In this document: positions 35,070 to 45,631 of the stretch, in pieces
How positions within the stretch are numbered: position 1 is the first letter of the stretch
Layout: each line of letters opens with the position of its first letter
NCBI RefSeq assembly: GCF_001277195.1
Contig: NZ_CP012268.1
Coordinates: 3,596,001-3,660,000, forward strand
Source of the DNA: Cronobacter muytjensii ATCC 51329
GTDB lineage: Bacteria; Pseudomonadota; Gammaproteobacteria; Enterobacterales; Enterobacteriaceae
Reading direction: 5' to 3'
Length of the DNA: 64,000 nucleotides
The notes under the pieces: model-generated
The model's database searches: none
Seen by the model: only the letters and a program-made list of their open reading frames with translations
Told to the model about the DNA's origin: nothing
Made by a program: the position numbers and the translations under genes

Positions 35070-36113
35070 TTACTCTTCGCTGAACAGGTCGCCGCCGTGC
35101 ATGTCGATCATTTCCAGCGCCTTGCCGCCGCCTCGGGCTACGCAAGTGAGCGGATCTTCCGCCACCACGACCGGAATGCCGGTCTCTTCCATCAGCAAAC
35201 GGTCAAGGTTACGCAGCAGCGCGCCGCCGCCGGTCAGTACCATACCGCGCTCGGAGATGTCGGAAGCCAGTTCCGGCGGGCACTGTTCCAGTGCGACCAT
35301 GACCGCGCTCACGATGCCGGTCAGCGGTTCCTGCAGCGCTTCGAGAATTTCGTTGGAGTTCAGGGTGAAACCGCGTGGTACGCCCTCTGCCAGGTTGCGG
35401 CCGCGTACTTCGATTTCGCGGACTTCGTCGCCTGGGTAGGCGGAGCCGATTTCATGTTTGATGCGCTCAGCGGTGGCTTCACCGATAAGCGAGCCGTAGT
35501 TACGGCGCACATAATTAATGATGGCTTCGTCAAAGCGGTCGCCGCCGATACGCACGAAGGAGGAGTACACTACGCCGTTCAGGGAGATAACCGCCACTTC
35601 GGTAGTACCGCCACCGATATCCACCACCATGGAGCCGGTCGCTTCAGACACCGGCAGACCCGCGCCAATCGCGGCCGCCATCGGCTCTTCAATCAGGAAA
35701 ACTTCGCGGGCGCCTGCGCCCTGTGCGGATTCGCGAATCGCGCGGCGTTCAACCTGGGTCGCGCCGACCGGCACGCACACCAGCACTCGCGGGCTCGGAC
35801 GCATGAAGCTGTTGCTGTGCACTTGCTTGATGAAGTGCTGGAGCATTTTTTCCGTGACAAAGAAGTCGGCGATCACGCCATCTTTCATCGGGCGGATAGC
35901 AGCGATATTGCCCGGCGTACGGCCCAGCATCTGCTTCGCTTCATGACCTACGGCCGCAACGCTCTTTGGCGAGCCGGCACGATCCTGGCGAATGGCGACC
36001 ACGGAAGGCTCATTCAGTACGATGCCTTGCCCTTTTACATAGATAAGGGTATTCGCGGTACCCAAGTCAATGGACAGGTCATTGGAAAACATGCCACGAA
36101 ATTTTTTAAACAT
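35070..36113 (-). CDS. mreB: Rod-shape determining actin homologue MreB
   Basis: MreB forms membrane-bound filaments that direct cell-wall synthesis and rod shape. The ATG at 36113 gives 347 residues, as in E. coli, beginning with the amphipathic membrane anchor MFKKFRGMFS. Actin-fold ATP motifs are visible: phosphate 1 LSIDLGTANTLIY, phosphate 2 VVDIGGGTTEVAVIS and the adenosine motif LTGGGALLRNLD. A longer frame to 36209 exists but is not supported. Confidence 0.99.
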   Translation of the reverse strand: MFKKFRGMFSNDLSIDLGTANTLIYVKGQGIVLNEPSVVAIRQDRAGSPKSVAAVGHEAKQMLGRTPGNIAAIRPMKDGVIADFFVTEKMLQHFIKQVHSNSFMRPSPRVLVCVPVGATQVERRAIRESAQGAGAREVFLIEEPMAAAIGAGLPVSEATGSMVVDIGGGTTEVAVISLNGVVYSSFVRIGGDRFDEAIINYVRRNYGSLIGEATAERIKHEIGSAYPGDEVREIEVRGRNLAEGVPRGFTLNSNEILEALQEPLTGIVSAVMVALEQCPPELASDISERGMVLTGGGALLRNLDRLLMEETGIPVVVAEDPLTCVARGGGKALEMIDMHGGDLFSEE

Positions 36114-36421
36114 ACTAAGGGATAATCCTGAAAGCTGGGGCGGAAAACAAAATCCGCTTACTTTACCAACCACACGAAGCAGCGACAAGGCGCAAAAAAT
36201 GTTCTGCATCGGTGAAAAATAGTGCGGCTTTTTCTCCTGCTAAACCGTCGTCGCCCCGGCCTTTCCGGCTGGCGATGTCGCGAGCGTTGCTGACCCGACG
36301 ACGCCTTATGCGCTAAGAGTAAAAGCCTGCTTCAATATGCTGCGACACTCTGGCCGGCAGGCGTGCGCCCCCTTAAGATGCAGCGCGCGTTATTCTACGT
36401 GAAAACAAGTTAAACGGCAGG
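36114..36421. other. csrD-mreB intergenic region
   Basis: These 308 bases carry the presumed mreB promoter (36160-36188) and upstream DNA with no gene. I saw no good terminator for csrD, so some mreB transcription may come from csrD. Confidence 0.55.
36160..36188 (-). promoter_or_regulatory. Candidate sigma-70 promoter for mreB
   Basis: On the minus strand TTGTCG and TAAAGT stand 17 bases apart. Both match the consensus at 4 of 6 bases, and the predicted start lies about 40 bases before the mreB ATG. Confidence 0.45.
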
Positions 36422-38362
36422 TCAAACCGAATATCTTTGCGAATATTTTTTCACATTAGTATCGAGAGGTTGCGAGGCGGCAAAAAAATCGCCCTGACCT
36501 CCCGTCACGCCACGCTCGACCAGCGTCTGCCATTCACTTTTGGTCCTGACGCCGGCGGCAAAAACCCGCGTCTGCCCTCCGTTGCACGCCTCCACCAGAC
36601 TCTGTACAAAAAGCTGGTTTTCGGTGCGCTTGTTGATATCCCGCACCAGTCCCGGATGCAGCTTGATGATTTCGACATCCAGCGCTTTTATCCAGGCTGT
36701 GCTGACCACCGTTAATCCCGCCTGAACTACCGCGATGCGAAGCCCAAGCGCCCTGATTAAACGCACAACCGGTTGTAAACGGCTGAGATGTTGACAAACA
36801 TCTGCCTCGGCAAGTTCAAAAAGAATGCGTTTTCGATGCGATTTTTCGCATTGCATCAGCGTATCGCGCAGCCAGCGCTGAAACGGCGGGCGGATCAGCG
36901 ACTCCACCGTGACTGGCAGCGCCAGGGTTTCGTCAGGCCAGAAGCGCAGAAAAGGCAGGACCCGGCCAATTAACTGGCGATCGTATTGTTCGGCGAGGCC
37001 AAACTGCTGCACCATCGGCATATACTCCGCCGCCAGCACTTCTTCATCGCCGTCAAAGATACGGCACATCAGTTCACGATGATGGACATAGCCGTCGCGC
37101 AGTACCGCCGGTTTCTGGTAGAAACGCGGGCCGCCGCGCTGTAGCGCATTTTCAATCAGCGTGCGCCAGCGCACGTTGCCGCGCCCTTTATCCGGCAGCG
37201 AACTGTCGTAAACCGCCCAGCCGTTGCCGCCCTGCAACACCGCGTTGCGCGCCGCCACTTCGGCATGTTCCATCACCTGCTCGGTGGTCTGCCCGCTGCG
37301 CCAGGCGCAAATACCGATATGCAGCATATCGCTGCTGTCGAGCATCCGGGTGGGTGGCAGAGCGCCCACGGCTTTCAGTAACTGGCTGGCGATGCTGTCA
37401 GCTTCTTTGAGCGTACGGTGCGGCAACAGGACGGCGAAATCGCTGCGAAAATAGCGGGCCAGCAGCGCGCCGGGATAACGCATGATAAAAGTAGAAAGCA
37501 TGTTGATAAGCGTGAAAAGGTACTCTTCAACGGTGGTTTTTCCCCAGCTGTCGCGCAGCATGTCGAAATCCGGCAGGCGGATCATCATCACCACGCCGTG
37601 AGTGCCCACTTTCTCCTGGTCTTCAAGCAGCGTCGCCAGCTGGTTGTCAAAGAAAATGCGGTTGCTGAGCCCGGTTTTGGCGTCCTGAGCGGCATAGGCG
37701 CGAATGAGCGTATCCATCCGGCTGCGCTGTTCGCCGGCAAGCTGAAGTTCAGAGAGCAACACATCCAGCGCGCTGCTGGCATGGGTTGGCCATTCATGAA
37801 TATTGCCGCGCGCGTTGGCGCCGCGTTCGCCATTAAGAATGCGCACCGCCCGGCCTTCCAGCAGCTCCTGCCCCGCCAACTGGCGCTTGATCCAGCGCAC
37901 CGAGAGATAAATCATCACGACCATCAGCCCGAAAGCCAGCGTGAGCGGCGCCGTAGTCAGCAGAGAGCGATAATAGGTCACCAGCGGATCCTGCCACGTT
38001 AAACGCAGCGTCATGCCGGGGTGTTTGATAAGCGGTACGGCGAGTTTGCGATCGCGGGTCTGAATCGTCGATTCCCGGTAGCTCTCGGGTCTCGCGTGGC
38101 TGAACACCACTTTGCCGCCCAGTTCGAACTCAACCAGCACGATATCCAGCGGCACCATGATCTCATCAAGCCGGTGCTGCATCGCTTGCGGTGACTGAAA
38201 AACCAGTTCGTTATCCACCACGGCGGCGACCGACGCGACGCGCTGCGTCACTTTATGCTGAATAGCGTTGAAGAAGCTTAGCGAACAGCCCAGTAATGTC
38301 ACCAGCATCGCCAGACCGACCAGCAGCGTGACAAAGGCGGAGAATTTCGTCGTTAAGCGCAT
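36422..38362 (-). CDS. csrD: RNase E specificity factor CsrD
   Basis: CsrD speeds RNase E-dependent decay of the sRNAs CsrB and CsrC in E. coli, and so raises free CsrA. The 646-residue frame from 38362 (MRLTTKFSAFVTLLVGLAML) has two membrane helices (about 8-30 and 130-155), a HAMP-like linker, a degenerate GGDEF domain (RSDFAVLLP near residue 308 in place of GGDEF) and a degenerate EAL domain (ELMCRIF near 431). Loss of these motifs fits the known absence of cyclic-di-GMP turnover by CsrD. The region around residues 55-110 differs most from E. coli. An upstream ATG at 38392 is less likely. Confidence 0.97.
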   Translation of the reverse strand: MRLTTKFSAFVTLLVGLAMLVTLLGCSLSFFNAIQHKVTQRVASVAAVVDNELVFQSPQAMQHRLDEIMVPLDIVLVEFELGGKVVFSHARPESYRESTIQTRDRKLAVPLIKHPGMTLRLTWQDPLVTYYRSLLTTAPLTLAFGLMVVMIYLSVRWIKRQLAGQELLEGRAVRILNGERGANARGNIHEWPTHASSALDVLLSELQLAGEQRSRMDTLIRAYAAQDAKTGLSNRIFFDNQLATLLEDQEKVGTHGVVMMIRLPDFDMLRDSWGKTTVEEYLFTLINMLSTFIMRYPGALLARYFRSDFAVLLPHRTLKEADSIASQLLKAVGALPPTRMLDSSDMLHIGICAWRSGQTTEQVMEHAEVAARNAVLQGGNGWAVYDSSLPDKGRGNVRWRTLIENALQRGGPRFYQKPAVLRDGYVHHRELMCRIFDGDEEVLAAEYMPMVQQFGLAEQYDRQLIGRVLPFLRFWPDETLALPVTVESLIRPPFQRWLRDTLMQCEKSHRKRILFELAEADVCQHLSRLQPVVRLIRALGLRIAVVQAGLTVVSTAWIKALDVEIIKLHPGLVRDINKRTENQLFVQSLVEACNGGQTRVFAAGVRTKSEWQTLVERGVTGGQGDFFAASQPLDTNVKKYSQRYSV

Positions 38363-38594
38363 CCTTGTGTTAACTCCGTAGTTGGGCGTCACGCGGGGGA
38401 ACCGCCTTTCGGTTCTTCACGCTAATGAACGGGTGGAAGTGAGTGCTAACTTTAAATATCGAACCGCGCATACTACCAGAAATGGGGGCGCGGCTATGCA
38501 GTTTTATTGCGGCAAATCGGCATAACGTTTCACTATGCGAGTATAGTCCTCAGAAGTGATTTTCCAACTTAAGTCGTTTTTAAGGAGCATTAAC

Positions 38595-39569
38595 ATGCAG
38601 GCTTTACTTCTCGAACAGCAGGACGGCAAAACCCTGGCCTCGGTAAAACCGGTTGAGGAGACGCTGCTGCCGCAGGCGGAGGTGACGGTCGATATCGACT
38701 GGTCGAGCCTTAACTACAAAGACGCGCTGGCGATCACCGGCAAAGGCAAAATCATTCGCGAGTTTCCGATGGTGCCGGGCATTGATTTCGCGGGCGTGGT
38801 GCGTGAAAGCGCTGACGCGCGCTTTCAGCCGGGCCAACCGGTACTACTGACCGGCTGGGGCGTCGGCGAAAACCACTGGGGCGGGCTTGCCGAAACGGCA
38901 CGCGTGAAAGGCGACTGGCTGGTGCCGCTGCCGCAAGGGTTGGACGGGCGTCAGGCGATGATCATCGGCACGGCGGGTTTTACCGCGATGCTGTGCGTGA
39001 TGGCGCTGGAAGAGGCGGGCGTGCGCCCTGAGAGCGGCGAAGTGCTGGTGACCGGCGCAAGCGGCGGCGTGGGCAGCACGGCGGTGGCGCTGCTGCATCA
39101 TCTGGGTTACCAGGTCGCGGCGGTGAGCGGTCGTGAAAGCACGCATGAATACCTGAAAAGCCTCGGCGCGAGCCGTATTCTCAGCCGTGACGAGTTCGCC
39201 GAAAGCCGCCCGCTGGAAAAACAGCTGTGGGCGGGCGCCGTGGACACCGTCGGCAATAACGTGCTGGCCAAAGTGCTGGCGCAGATCAACTACGGCGGCT
39301 GCGTGGCGGCCTGCGGTCTGGCGGGCGGTTTCGCACTGTCAACCACGGTCATGCCTTTTATTCTGCGCAACGTACGTTTACAGGGCGTGGATTCGGTGAT
39401 GACGCCTGCGCCGCGTCGTCTTGAAGCCTGGCAGCGTCTGGTGCGTGACCTGCCCGCGTCGTTTTATCAGCAGAGCGCGACTGAGATAACGCTGGCTCAG
39501 GCCCCCGCTTTCGCCGAGGCCATCATCAGCAACCGAGCGCAGGGGCGTACGCTGGTAAAAATTCGCTAA
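38595..39569 (+). CDS. acuI: Acrylyl-CoA reductase (NADPH) AcuI/YhdH
   Basis: AcuI is a zinc-free member of the medium-chain dehydrogenase family that reduces acryloyl-CoA to propionyl-CoA with NADPH. The 324-residue sequence from 38595 has a strong ribosome site (AAGGAG), the GroES-like N-terminal half (SLNYKDALAITGKGKIIREF) and the Rossmann motif GASGGVGSTAVALLHHLG. It stands alone and is divergent from csrD. Confidence 0.96.
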   Translation: MQALLLEQQDGKTLASVKPVEETLLPQAEVTVDIDWSSLNYKDALAITGKGKIIREFPMVPGIDFAGVVRESADARFQPGQPVLLTGWGVGENHWGGLAETARVKGDWLVPLPQGLDGRQAMIIGTAGFTAMLCVMALEEAGVRPESGEVLVTGASGGVGSTAVALLHHLGYQVAAVSGRESTHEYLKSLGASRILSRDEFAESRPLEKQLWAGAVDTVGNNVLAKVLAQINYGGCVAACGLAGGFALSTTVMPFILRNVRLQGVDSVMTPAPRRLEAWQRLVRDLPASFYQQSATEITLAQAPAFAEAIISNRAQGRTLVKIR

Positions 39570-39673
39570 TGCTTAAATTTATTTACAGATAATTAACCTC
39601 TTCACTCGCAGGCTGACTTGTGCCCTGTCATGATTAAGGCGTAGCGTTACGTATCGTTATTCCGGAGCGGGTC

Positions 39674-40678
39674 ATGAAAAAAGTCAGTCGTTTAACCGAA
39701 GCCGATGTCACTGCCGAGTCGGCTTTCTTCATGAAGCGTCGCCAGGTGCTCAAAGCCCTGGGCATTACCACGGCGGCGTTCTCCCTGTCAGGCGTCGCGC
39801 AGGCCGATGTGCTCTCCTGGTTCAAAGGCCACGATCGGCCTAAAGCGCCGGCCGGTGCGCCGCTTGATTTTACGCGACCTGCGCAATATCAGGCGAAGCT
39901 TGATCTGACGCCGGAAGATAAAGTCACCGGTTATAACAATTTCTATGAGTTTGGTCTGGATAAGGCCGATCCTGCCGCTAACGCCGGCATTCTGAAAACA
40001 TCACCGTGGACGTTGAAAATCAGCGGCGAAGTGGCAAAGCCGCTGACGCTCGATCACGATGACCTCACCAAAAAATTTCCGCTGGAAGAGCGCATTTATC
40101 GGATGCGCTGCGTCGAAGCGTGGTCGATGGTAGTGCCGTGGATAGGGTTCCCGCTTCATAAGCTGCTCGCTCTGGTGGAGCCCACCAGCAACGCGAAATA
40201 TGTCGCCTTCGAAACGCTGTATGCGCCCGATATCATGCCTGGCCAGAAAGACCGCTTTATCGGCGGCGGGCTGGAGTATCCGTATGTTGAAGCGTTGCGT
40301 CTTGATGAGGCGATGCATCCGCTCACCATGCTGACAACCGGCGTCTACGGCAAAGCGCTGCCGCCGCAAAATGGCGCGCCGGTGCGCCTGACGGTACCGT
40401 GGAAATATGGCTTTAAAGGCATTAAATCGATCGTCAGCATCAAATTGACCCGCGAGCGTCCGCCGACGACGTGGAACCAGGCCGCACCGGATGAATACGG
40501 TTTTTACGCCAATGTGAATCCGCATGTCGACCACCCCCGCTGGTCGCAGGCCAGCGAGCGCGTGATTGGCTCAGGCGGCGTGCTGGATGTTAAGCGCCAG
40601 CCGACGCTGCTGTTTAATGGCTACGCCGATGAAGTGGCGTCGCTCTATAAAGGGCTCGATCTGCGGGAGAATTTCTGA
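39674..40678 (+). CDS. msrP: Periplasmic methionine sulfoxide reductase, molybdopterin subunit MsrP
   Basis: MsrP (YedY) repairs oxidised methionines in periplasmic proteins. The 334-residue precursor has a Tat signal with the twin arginine in KRRQVLKALG, cleaved near VAQA. The mature part is a sulfite-oxidase-fold domain whose molybdenum-binding cysteine is in YRMRCVEAWSM. msrQ follows at once. In E. coli msrPQ lies elsewhere on the chromosome, beside a two-component system; no such regulator is here. Confidence 0.97.
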   Translation: MKKVSRLTEADVTAESAFFMKRRQVLKALGITTAAFSLSGVAQADVLSWFKGHDRPKAPAGAPLDFTRPAQYQAKLDLTPEDKVTGYNNFYEFGLDKADPAANAGILKTSPWTLKISGEVAKPLTLDHDDLTKKFPLEERIYRMRCVEAWSMVVPWIGFPLHKLLALVEPTSNAKYVAFETLYAPDIMPGQKDRFIGGGLEYPYVEALRLDEAMHPLTMLTTGVYGKALPPQNGAPVRLTVPWKYGFKGIKSIVSIKLTRERPPTTWNQAAPDEYGFYANVNPHVDHPRWSQASERVIGSGGVLDVKRQPTLLFNGYADEVASLYKGLDLRENF

Positions 40679-41281
40679 GTGCGTTTAACGGCAAAACAGA
40701 TTGTCTGGCTGAAAGTGGCGCTGCATCTCGCCGCTTTTTTGCCGCTGCTGTGGCTTTTCTATGCCGCCAGTCAGGGTTTGTTCAGCGCCGATCCGGCGAA
40801 AGATATCCAGCATTTTACCGGCAGAATGGCGCTTAAATTGCTGCTCGCTACTCTGCTCGTCACGCCGCTGACCCGGTTGCTGAAACAGCCCTTGTTGATT
40901 CGCACCCGCCGCTTGCTGGGACTGTGGTGTTTTGCGTGGGCGACGCTGCATCTGGTGAGCTATTCCCTCCTGGAACTCGGGCTGAGCAACCTGTCGCTGC
41001 TTGGCAGTGAACTGGTGTCGCGTCCTTATCTGACGCTCGGGGTGATAAGCTGGCTTATTCTGCTGGCGCTGGCGCTCACCTCTTTCCAGGCGGCGCAGCG
41101 TAAACTGGGGCGTCGCTGGCAAACGTTACATAACTTCGTCTATCTTGTCGCGATACTCGCACCGATACACTATCTCTGGTCGGTGAAGATCCTGTCGCCG
41201 CAACCGCTCTTTTACGCGCTGGGCGCAATTGTCCTGCTGGCATGGCGTTATAAAAAGCTACGCCAATGGTGGCGAACATGA
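40679..41281 (+). CDS. msrQ: Haem-binding membrane subunit MsrQ
   Basis: MsrQ (YedZ) is an inner-membrane cytochrome b-type protein that passes electrons from the quinone pool to MsrP. The 200-residue frame starts with GTG directly after the msrP stop and shows six hydrophobic helices with haem-ligand histidines (QHFTGRMALKLLLATLL, WCFAWATLHLVSYSLL, LHNFVYLVAILAPIHYLW). It is somewhat shorter at the C-terminus than E. coli YedZ. Confidence 0.96.
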   Translation: MRLTAKQIVWLKVALHLAAFLPLLWLFYAASQGLFSADPAKDIQHFTGRMALKLLLATLLVTPLTRLLKQPLLIRTRRLLGLWCFAWATLHLVSYSLLELGLSNLSLLGSELVSRPYLTLGVISWLILLALALTSFQAAQRKLGRRWQTLHNFVYLVAILAPIHYLWSVKILSPQPLFYALGAIVLLAWRYKKLRQWWRT

Positions 41282-41385
41282 TGCGTTTATGTGCGTTTAT
41301 GTGCGTTTTCCCGCACTTCTGTTATTCCCCGATAACGTTTTCCTGAGGGTGGTTGATAATCTTCCCTGATAAGACCAGTATTTAG

Positions 41386-41413
41386 CTGCCAAATGCTACG
41401 AAATCGTTATAAT
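41386..41413 (+). promoter_or_regulatory. Candidate promoter of the aroQ-accBC region
   Basis: A perfect TATAAT (41408-41413) is preceded at 16 bases by CTGCCA (4 of 6 against TTGACA). It lies about 110 bases before aroQ. Confidence 0.5.
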
Positions 41414-41522
41414 GTGCGACTTTGGTTTTTCAGCCGCCGCTTTTTACACGTCGGCGGGTGACAACCAGACGATGAAGGTATATTTTGACATTTACCGGAA
41501 AATGGCAGGAGATAGCGCCAGG

Positions 41523-41975
41523 ATGACCGAGAAATTTCACATTTTGCTTTTGAACGGCCCGAACCTTAACATGCTCGGCACCCGCGAGCCGGAGAAATAC
41601 GGCACGCAAACGCTGGAACAAATCGTTAACGAACTTGCCGCCGAAGCGCAACGGCTGAATGTGTCGCTCGATCACCTGCAATCTAACGCCGAGTATGCGC
41701 TTATCGACCGAATTCATCAGGCTAAAGACCAGATTGACTATATCCTGATCAATCCGGCCGCGTTTACGCATACCAGCGTGGCGCTGCGCGACGCGCTGCT
41801 GTCGGTGAGCATCCCGTTTATCGAGATCCACCTGAGCAACGTGCATGCCCGCGAGCCCTTCCGGCATCATTCATACCTTTCTGATATCGCAGCCGGCGTC
41901 ATCTGCGGTTTAGGCGCCGACGGCTATACCTATGCTTTACAGACGGCGGTCAAACGCCTGTCACAATCACACTAA
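41523..41975 (+). CDS. aroQ: 3-Dehydroquinate dehydratase, type II
   Basis: AroQ converts 3-dehydroquinate to 3-dehydroshikimate in the shikimate pathway. The ATG at 41523 gives 150 residues with the type II signature LLLNGPNLNMLGTREPEKYG, the catalytic Tyr26 on the mobile loop, and the active-site histidine in EIHLSNVHAREPFR. An upstream ATG at 41412 adds 37 residues absent from the family. accB starts 22 bases after its stop. Confidence 0.96.
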   Translation: MTEKFHILLLNGPNLNMLGTREPEKYGTQTLEQIVNELAAEAQRLNVSLDHLQSNAEYALIDRIHQAKDQIDYILINPAAFTHTSVALRDALLSVSIPFIEIHLSNVHAREPFRHHSYLSDIAAGVICGLGADGYTYALQTAVKRLSQSH

Positions 41976-41997
41976 ACAAAGAGTACGGAACCCACTC

Positions 41998-42471
41998 ATG
42001 GATATTCGTAAGATTAAAAAACTGATCGAGCTGGTTGAAGAATCAGGCATCGCTGAACTGGAAATTTCTGAAGGCGAAGAGTCTGTACGTATCAGCCGCG
42101 CACCGGCTAATTCGGGCTTCCCGATGATGCAGCAGGCCTATGCCGCGCCGATGATGCAGCCGCAGCCGGCCCTGTCTAACGCTGTTGCTCCGGCTGCCGC
42201 TCCGGCAATGGAAGCTCCGGCCGCCGCAGAAGTCAGTGGTCACATCGTACGTTCCCCGATGGTTGGTACCTTCTATCGTACCCCGAGCCCGGACGCGAAA
42301 GCGTTTGTGGAAGTGGGCCAGAAAGTCAACGTGGGCGACACCCTGTGCATCGTTGAAGCGATGAAAATGATGAACCAGATCGAAGCCGATAAAGCCGGCG
42401 TTGTGAAAGCGATCCTGGTCGAAAGCGGTCAGCCAGTAGAATTTGACGAGCCGCTGGTTGTCATCGAATAA
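41998..42471 (+). CDS. accB: Biotin carboxyl carrier protein of acetyl-CoA carboxylase
   Basis: AccB carries the biotin that shuttles CO2 between AccC and the AccAD carboxyltransferase in fatty-acid synthesis. The 157-residue protein has an N-terminal dimerisation part, an alanine/proline-rich linker (about 40-75) and a C-terminal biotinyl domain. The modified residue is Lys123 in EAMKMMN. The thumb segment (YRTPSPDAKAFVEVG) is intact. AccB represses its own operon in E. coli. accC follows after 10 bases. Confidence 0.99.
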   Translation: MDIRKIKKLIELVEESGIAELEISEGEESVRISRAPANSGFPMMQQAYAAPMMQPQPALSNAVAPAAAPAMEAPAAAEVSGHIVRSPMVGTFYRTPSPDAKAFVEVGQKVNVGDTLCIVEAMKMMNQIEADKAGVVKAILVESGQPVEFDEPLVVIE

Positions 42472-42481
42472 CGAGGCGAAC

Positions 42482-43831
<1,350 letters not shown>

Positions 43832-43848
43832 GCCCCGTTTCCCTGCTC

Positions 43849-43877
43849 AAGGCCAGCGTCGCTGGCCTTTATTTTTT
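43849..43877 (+). terminator. Intrinsic terminator of accBC
   Basis: AAGGCCAGC (43849-43857) pairs with GCTGGCCTT (43861-43869), followed by ATTTTTT. Confidence 0.9.
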
Positions 43878-43936
43878 GTGGCTCCCCTGAAAGGCCAGGG
43901 TACAATCGCCGCTTTCTTCACTGACAGGGTATGACA

Positions 43937-44179
43937 ATGGACAAACGTTTTGTTCAGGCCCATAAAGAAGCGCGATGGGCGCTGTGGCTGACCCTCCTCT
44001 ATCTCGCAGCCTGGTTAGTCGCTGCTTACTTACCTGATTCGCAGCAAGGCATCACCGGCCTTCCGCACTGGTTTGAAATGGCCTGTCTGCTGGTGCCGCT
44101 GCTGTTTATCCTGCTTTGCTGGCTCATGGTGCGCGTGATTTTCCGCGACATTCCTCTGGAGGATAACGATGCAGCGTGA
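43937..44179 (+). CDS. yhdT: Small membrane protein YhdT (DUF997)
   Basis: YhdT has 80 residues and two membrane helices (about 14-32 and 48-68), with a charged C-terminus (RDIPLEDNDAA). The ATG at 43937 is chosen over 43931 because AGGG stands 7 bases before it and it matches E. coli. Its reading frame overlaps panF by 11 bases, so it is probably coupled to it; it may help PanF, which is an inference from this conserved pairing. Confidence 0.94.
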   Translation: MDKRFVQAHKEARWALWLTLLYLAAWLVAAYLPDSQQGITGLPHWFEMACLLVPLLFILLCWLMVRVIFRDIPLEDNDAA

Positions 44180-45623
44180 TGTCATTTTGCCGCTCGTAGC
44201 CTATCTGCTGGTGGTGTTCGGCCTGTCGCTGTACGCGATGCGGCGGCGCGGCAGCGGTAATTTCCTGAATGAATATTTCCTCGGCAGCCGCTCGATGGGC
44301 GGTGTGGTGCTGGCGATGACGTTAACCGCCACCTATATCAGCGCCAGTTCATTTATCGGCGGACCGGGGGCGGCATATAAATATGGTCTCGGCTGGGTGC
44401 TGCTGGCGATGATTCAGCTTCCTGCCGTCTGGCTGTCGCTCGGCGTGCTCGGCAAGAAGTTCGCCATCCTGGCGCGACGTTATAACGCCGTCACGCTCAA
44501 CGATATGCTCTACGCGCGCTTTCAAAGCCGCCTGCTGGTCTGGCTCGCGAGCCTGAGCCTGCTGGTGGCGTTTATCGGCGCCATGACGGTGCAGTTTATC
44601 GGCGGCGCGCGTCTGCTGGAAACCGCAGCGGGCATCCCTTATGAGACCGGCCTGCTGATTTTCGGCGTCAGCATTGCGCTTTACACGGCATTCGGCGGCT
44701 TTCGGGCCAGCGTGCTTAATGACACGCTGCAAGGCCTGGTGATGCTGATCGGCACGATTGTGCTGCTGGTCGGCGTGGTGCACGCCGCGGGCGGGCTGCA
44801 CAGCGCGGTGGATAAACTTCAGCATATCGATCCGCAACTGGTCGCGCCGCAGGGCGCGGAAGATATTTTGTCGCCATCTTTTATGACCTCGTTCTGGGTG
44901 CTGGTCTGTTTTGGCGTGATCGGCCTGCCGCATACGGCGGTGCGCTGCATCTCTTATAAAGACAGCAAAGCGGTGCATCGCGGGATTATTCTCGGCACAG
45001 TTGTGGTGGCCATCCTGATGCTCGGCATGCATCTTGCCGGCGCCCTGGGCCGCGCGGTGCTGCCAGATTTACACGTGCCGGATCTGGTTATCCCGACGTT
45101 AATGGTGACCGTACTGCCGCCTTTCGCCGCCGGAATTTTTCTCGCCGCGCCAATGGCGGCCATTATGTCGACCATTAACGCGCAACTGTTACAGTCTTCC
45201 GCGACGATCGTCAAAGATCTGTGGTTGAACCTGCGTCCGGCGGAGATCCACAACGAAAAACGTCTGAAGCGGATGTCGTCGCTGATTACGTTAATCTTAA
45301 GCGTACTGCTGCTGCTCGCCGCCTGGCGGCCGCCTGAGATGATTATCTGGCTCAACCTGCTGGCGTTCGGCGGGCTGGAAGCCGTATTCCTCTGGCCGCT
45401 GGTGCTGGGGCTGTACTGGGAGCGCGCCAACGCCGCAGGCGCGCTTTCTTCGATGATTGTCGGCGGCGTGCTTTACGCGCTGCTGGCCACGTTTAAAATA
45501 CAGCTGTTCGGCTTTCATCCGATTGTGCCGTCCCTGCTGTTAAGTTTGCTGGCTTTTGTAGTGGGTAACTGTTTCGGTCGCCCGGCTGCGCAGGCCGCGC
45601 CTGTTTCTTCTGTTAATGAATGA
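44169..45623 (+). CDS. panF: Sodium/pantothenate symporter
   Basis: PanF imports pantothenate (vitamin B5), the precursor of coenzyme A, together with sodium. The 484-residue protein is a typical sodium:solute symporter with about 12-13 membrane helices and the family segment GSRSMGGVVLAMTLTATYIS. Its start lies inside yhdT, and prmA follows 8 bases after its stop, so yhdT-panF-prmA look co-transcribed. Confidence 0.97.
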   Translation: MQRDVILPLVAYLLVVFGLSLYAMRRRGSGNFLNEYFLGSRSMGGVVLAMTLTATYISASSFIGGPGAAYKYGLGWVLLAMIQLPAVWLSLGVLGKKFAILARRYNAVTLNDMLYARFQSRLLVWLASLSLLVAFIGAMTVQFIGGARLLETAAGIPYETGLLIFGVSIALYTAFGGFRASVLNDTLQGLVMLIGTIVLLVGVVHAAGGLHSAVDKLQHIDPQLVAPQGAEDILSPSFMTSFWVLVCFGVIGLPHTAVRCISYKDSKAVHRGIILGTVVVAILMLGMHLAGALGRAVLPDLHVPDLVIPTLMVTVLPPFAAGIFLAAPMAAIMSTINAQLLQSSATIVKDLWLNLRPAEIHNEKRLKRMSSLITLILSVLLLLAAWRPPEMIIWLNLLAFGGLEAVFLWPLVLGLYWERANAAGALSSMIVGGVLYALLATFKIQLFGFHPIVPSLLLSLLAFVVGNCFGRPAAQAAPVSSVNE

Positions 45624-45631
45624 GTAATGCC

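Noticed and set aside
34929..36125. 398-codon plus-strand frame opposite mreC/mreB
   Set aside because: It covers two genes on the other strand, with no plausible product.
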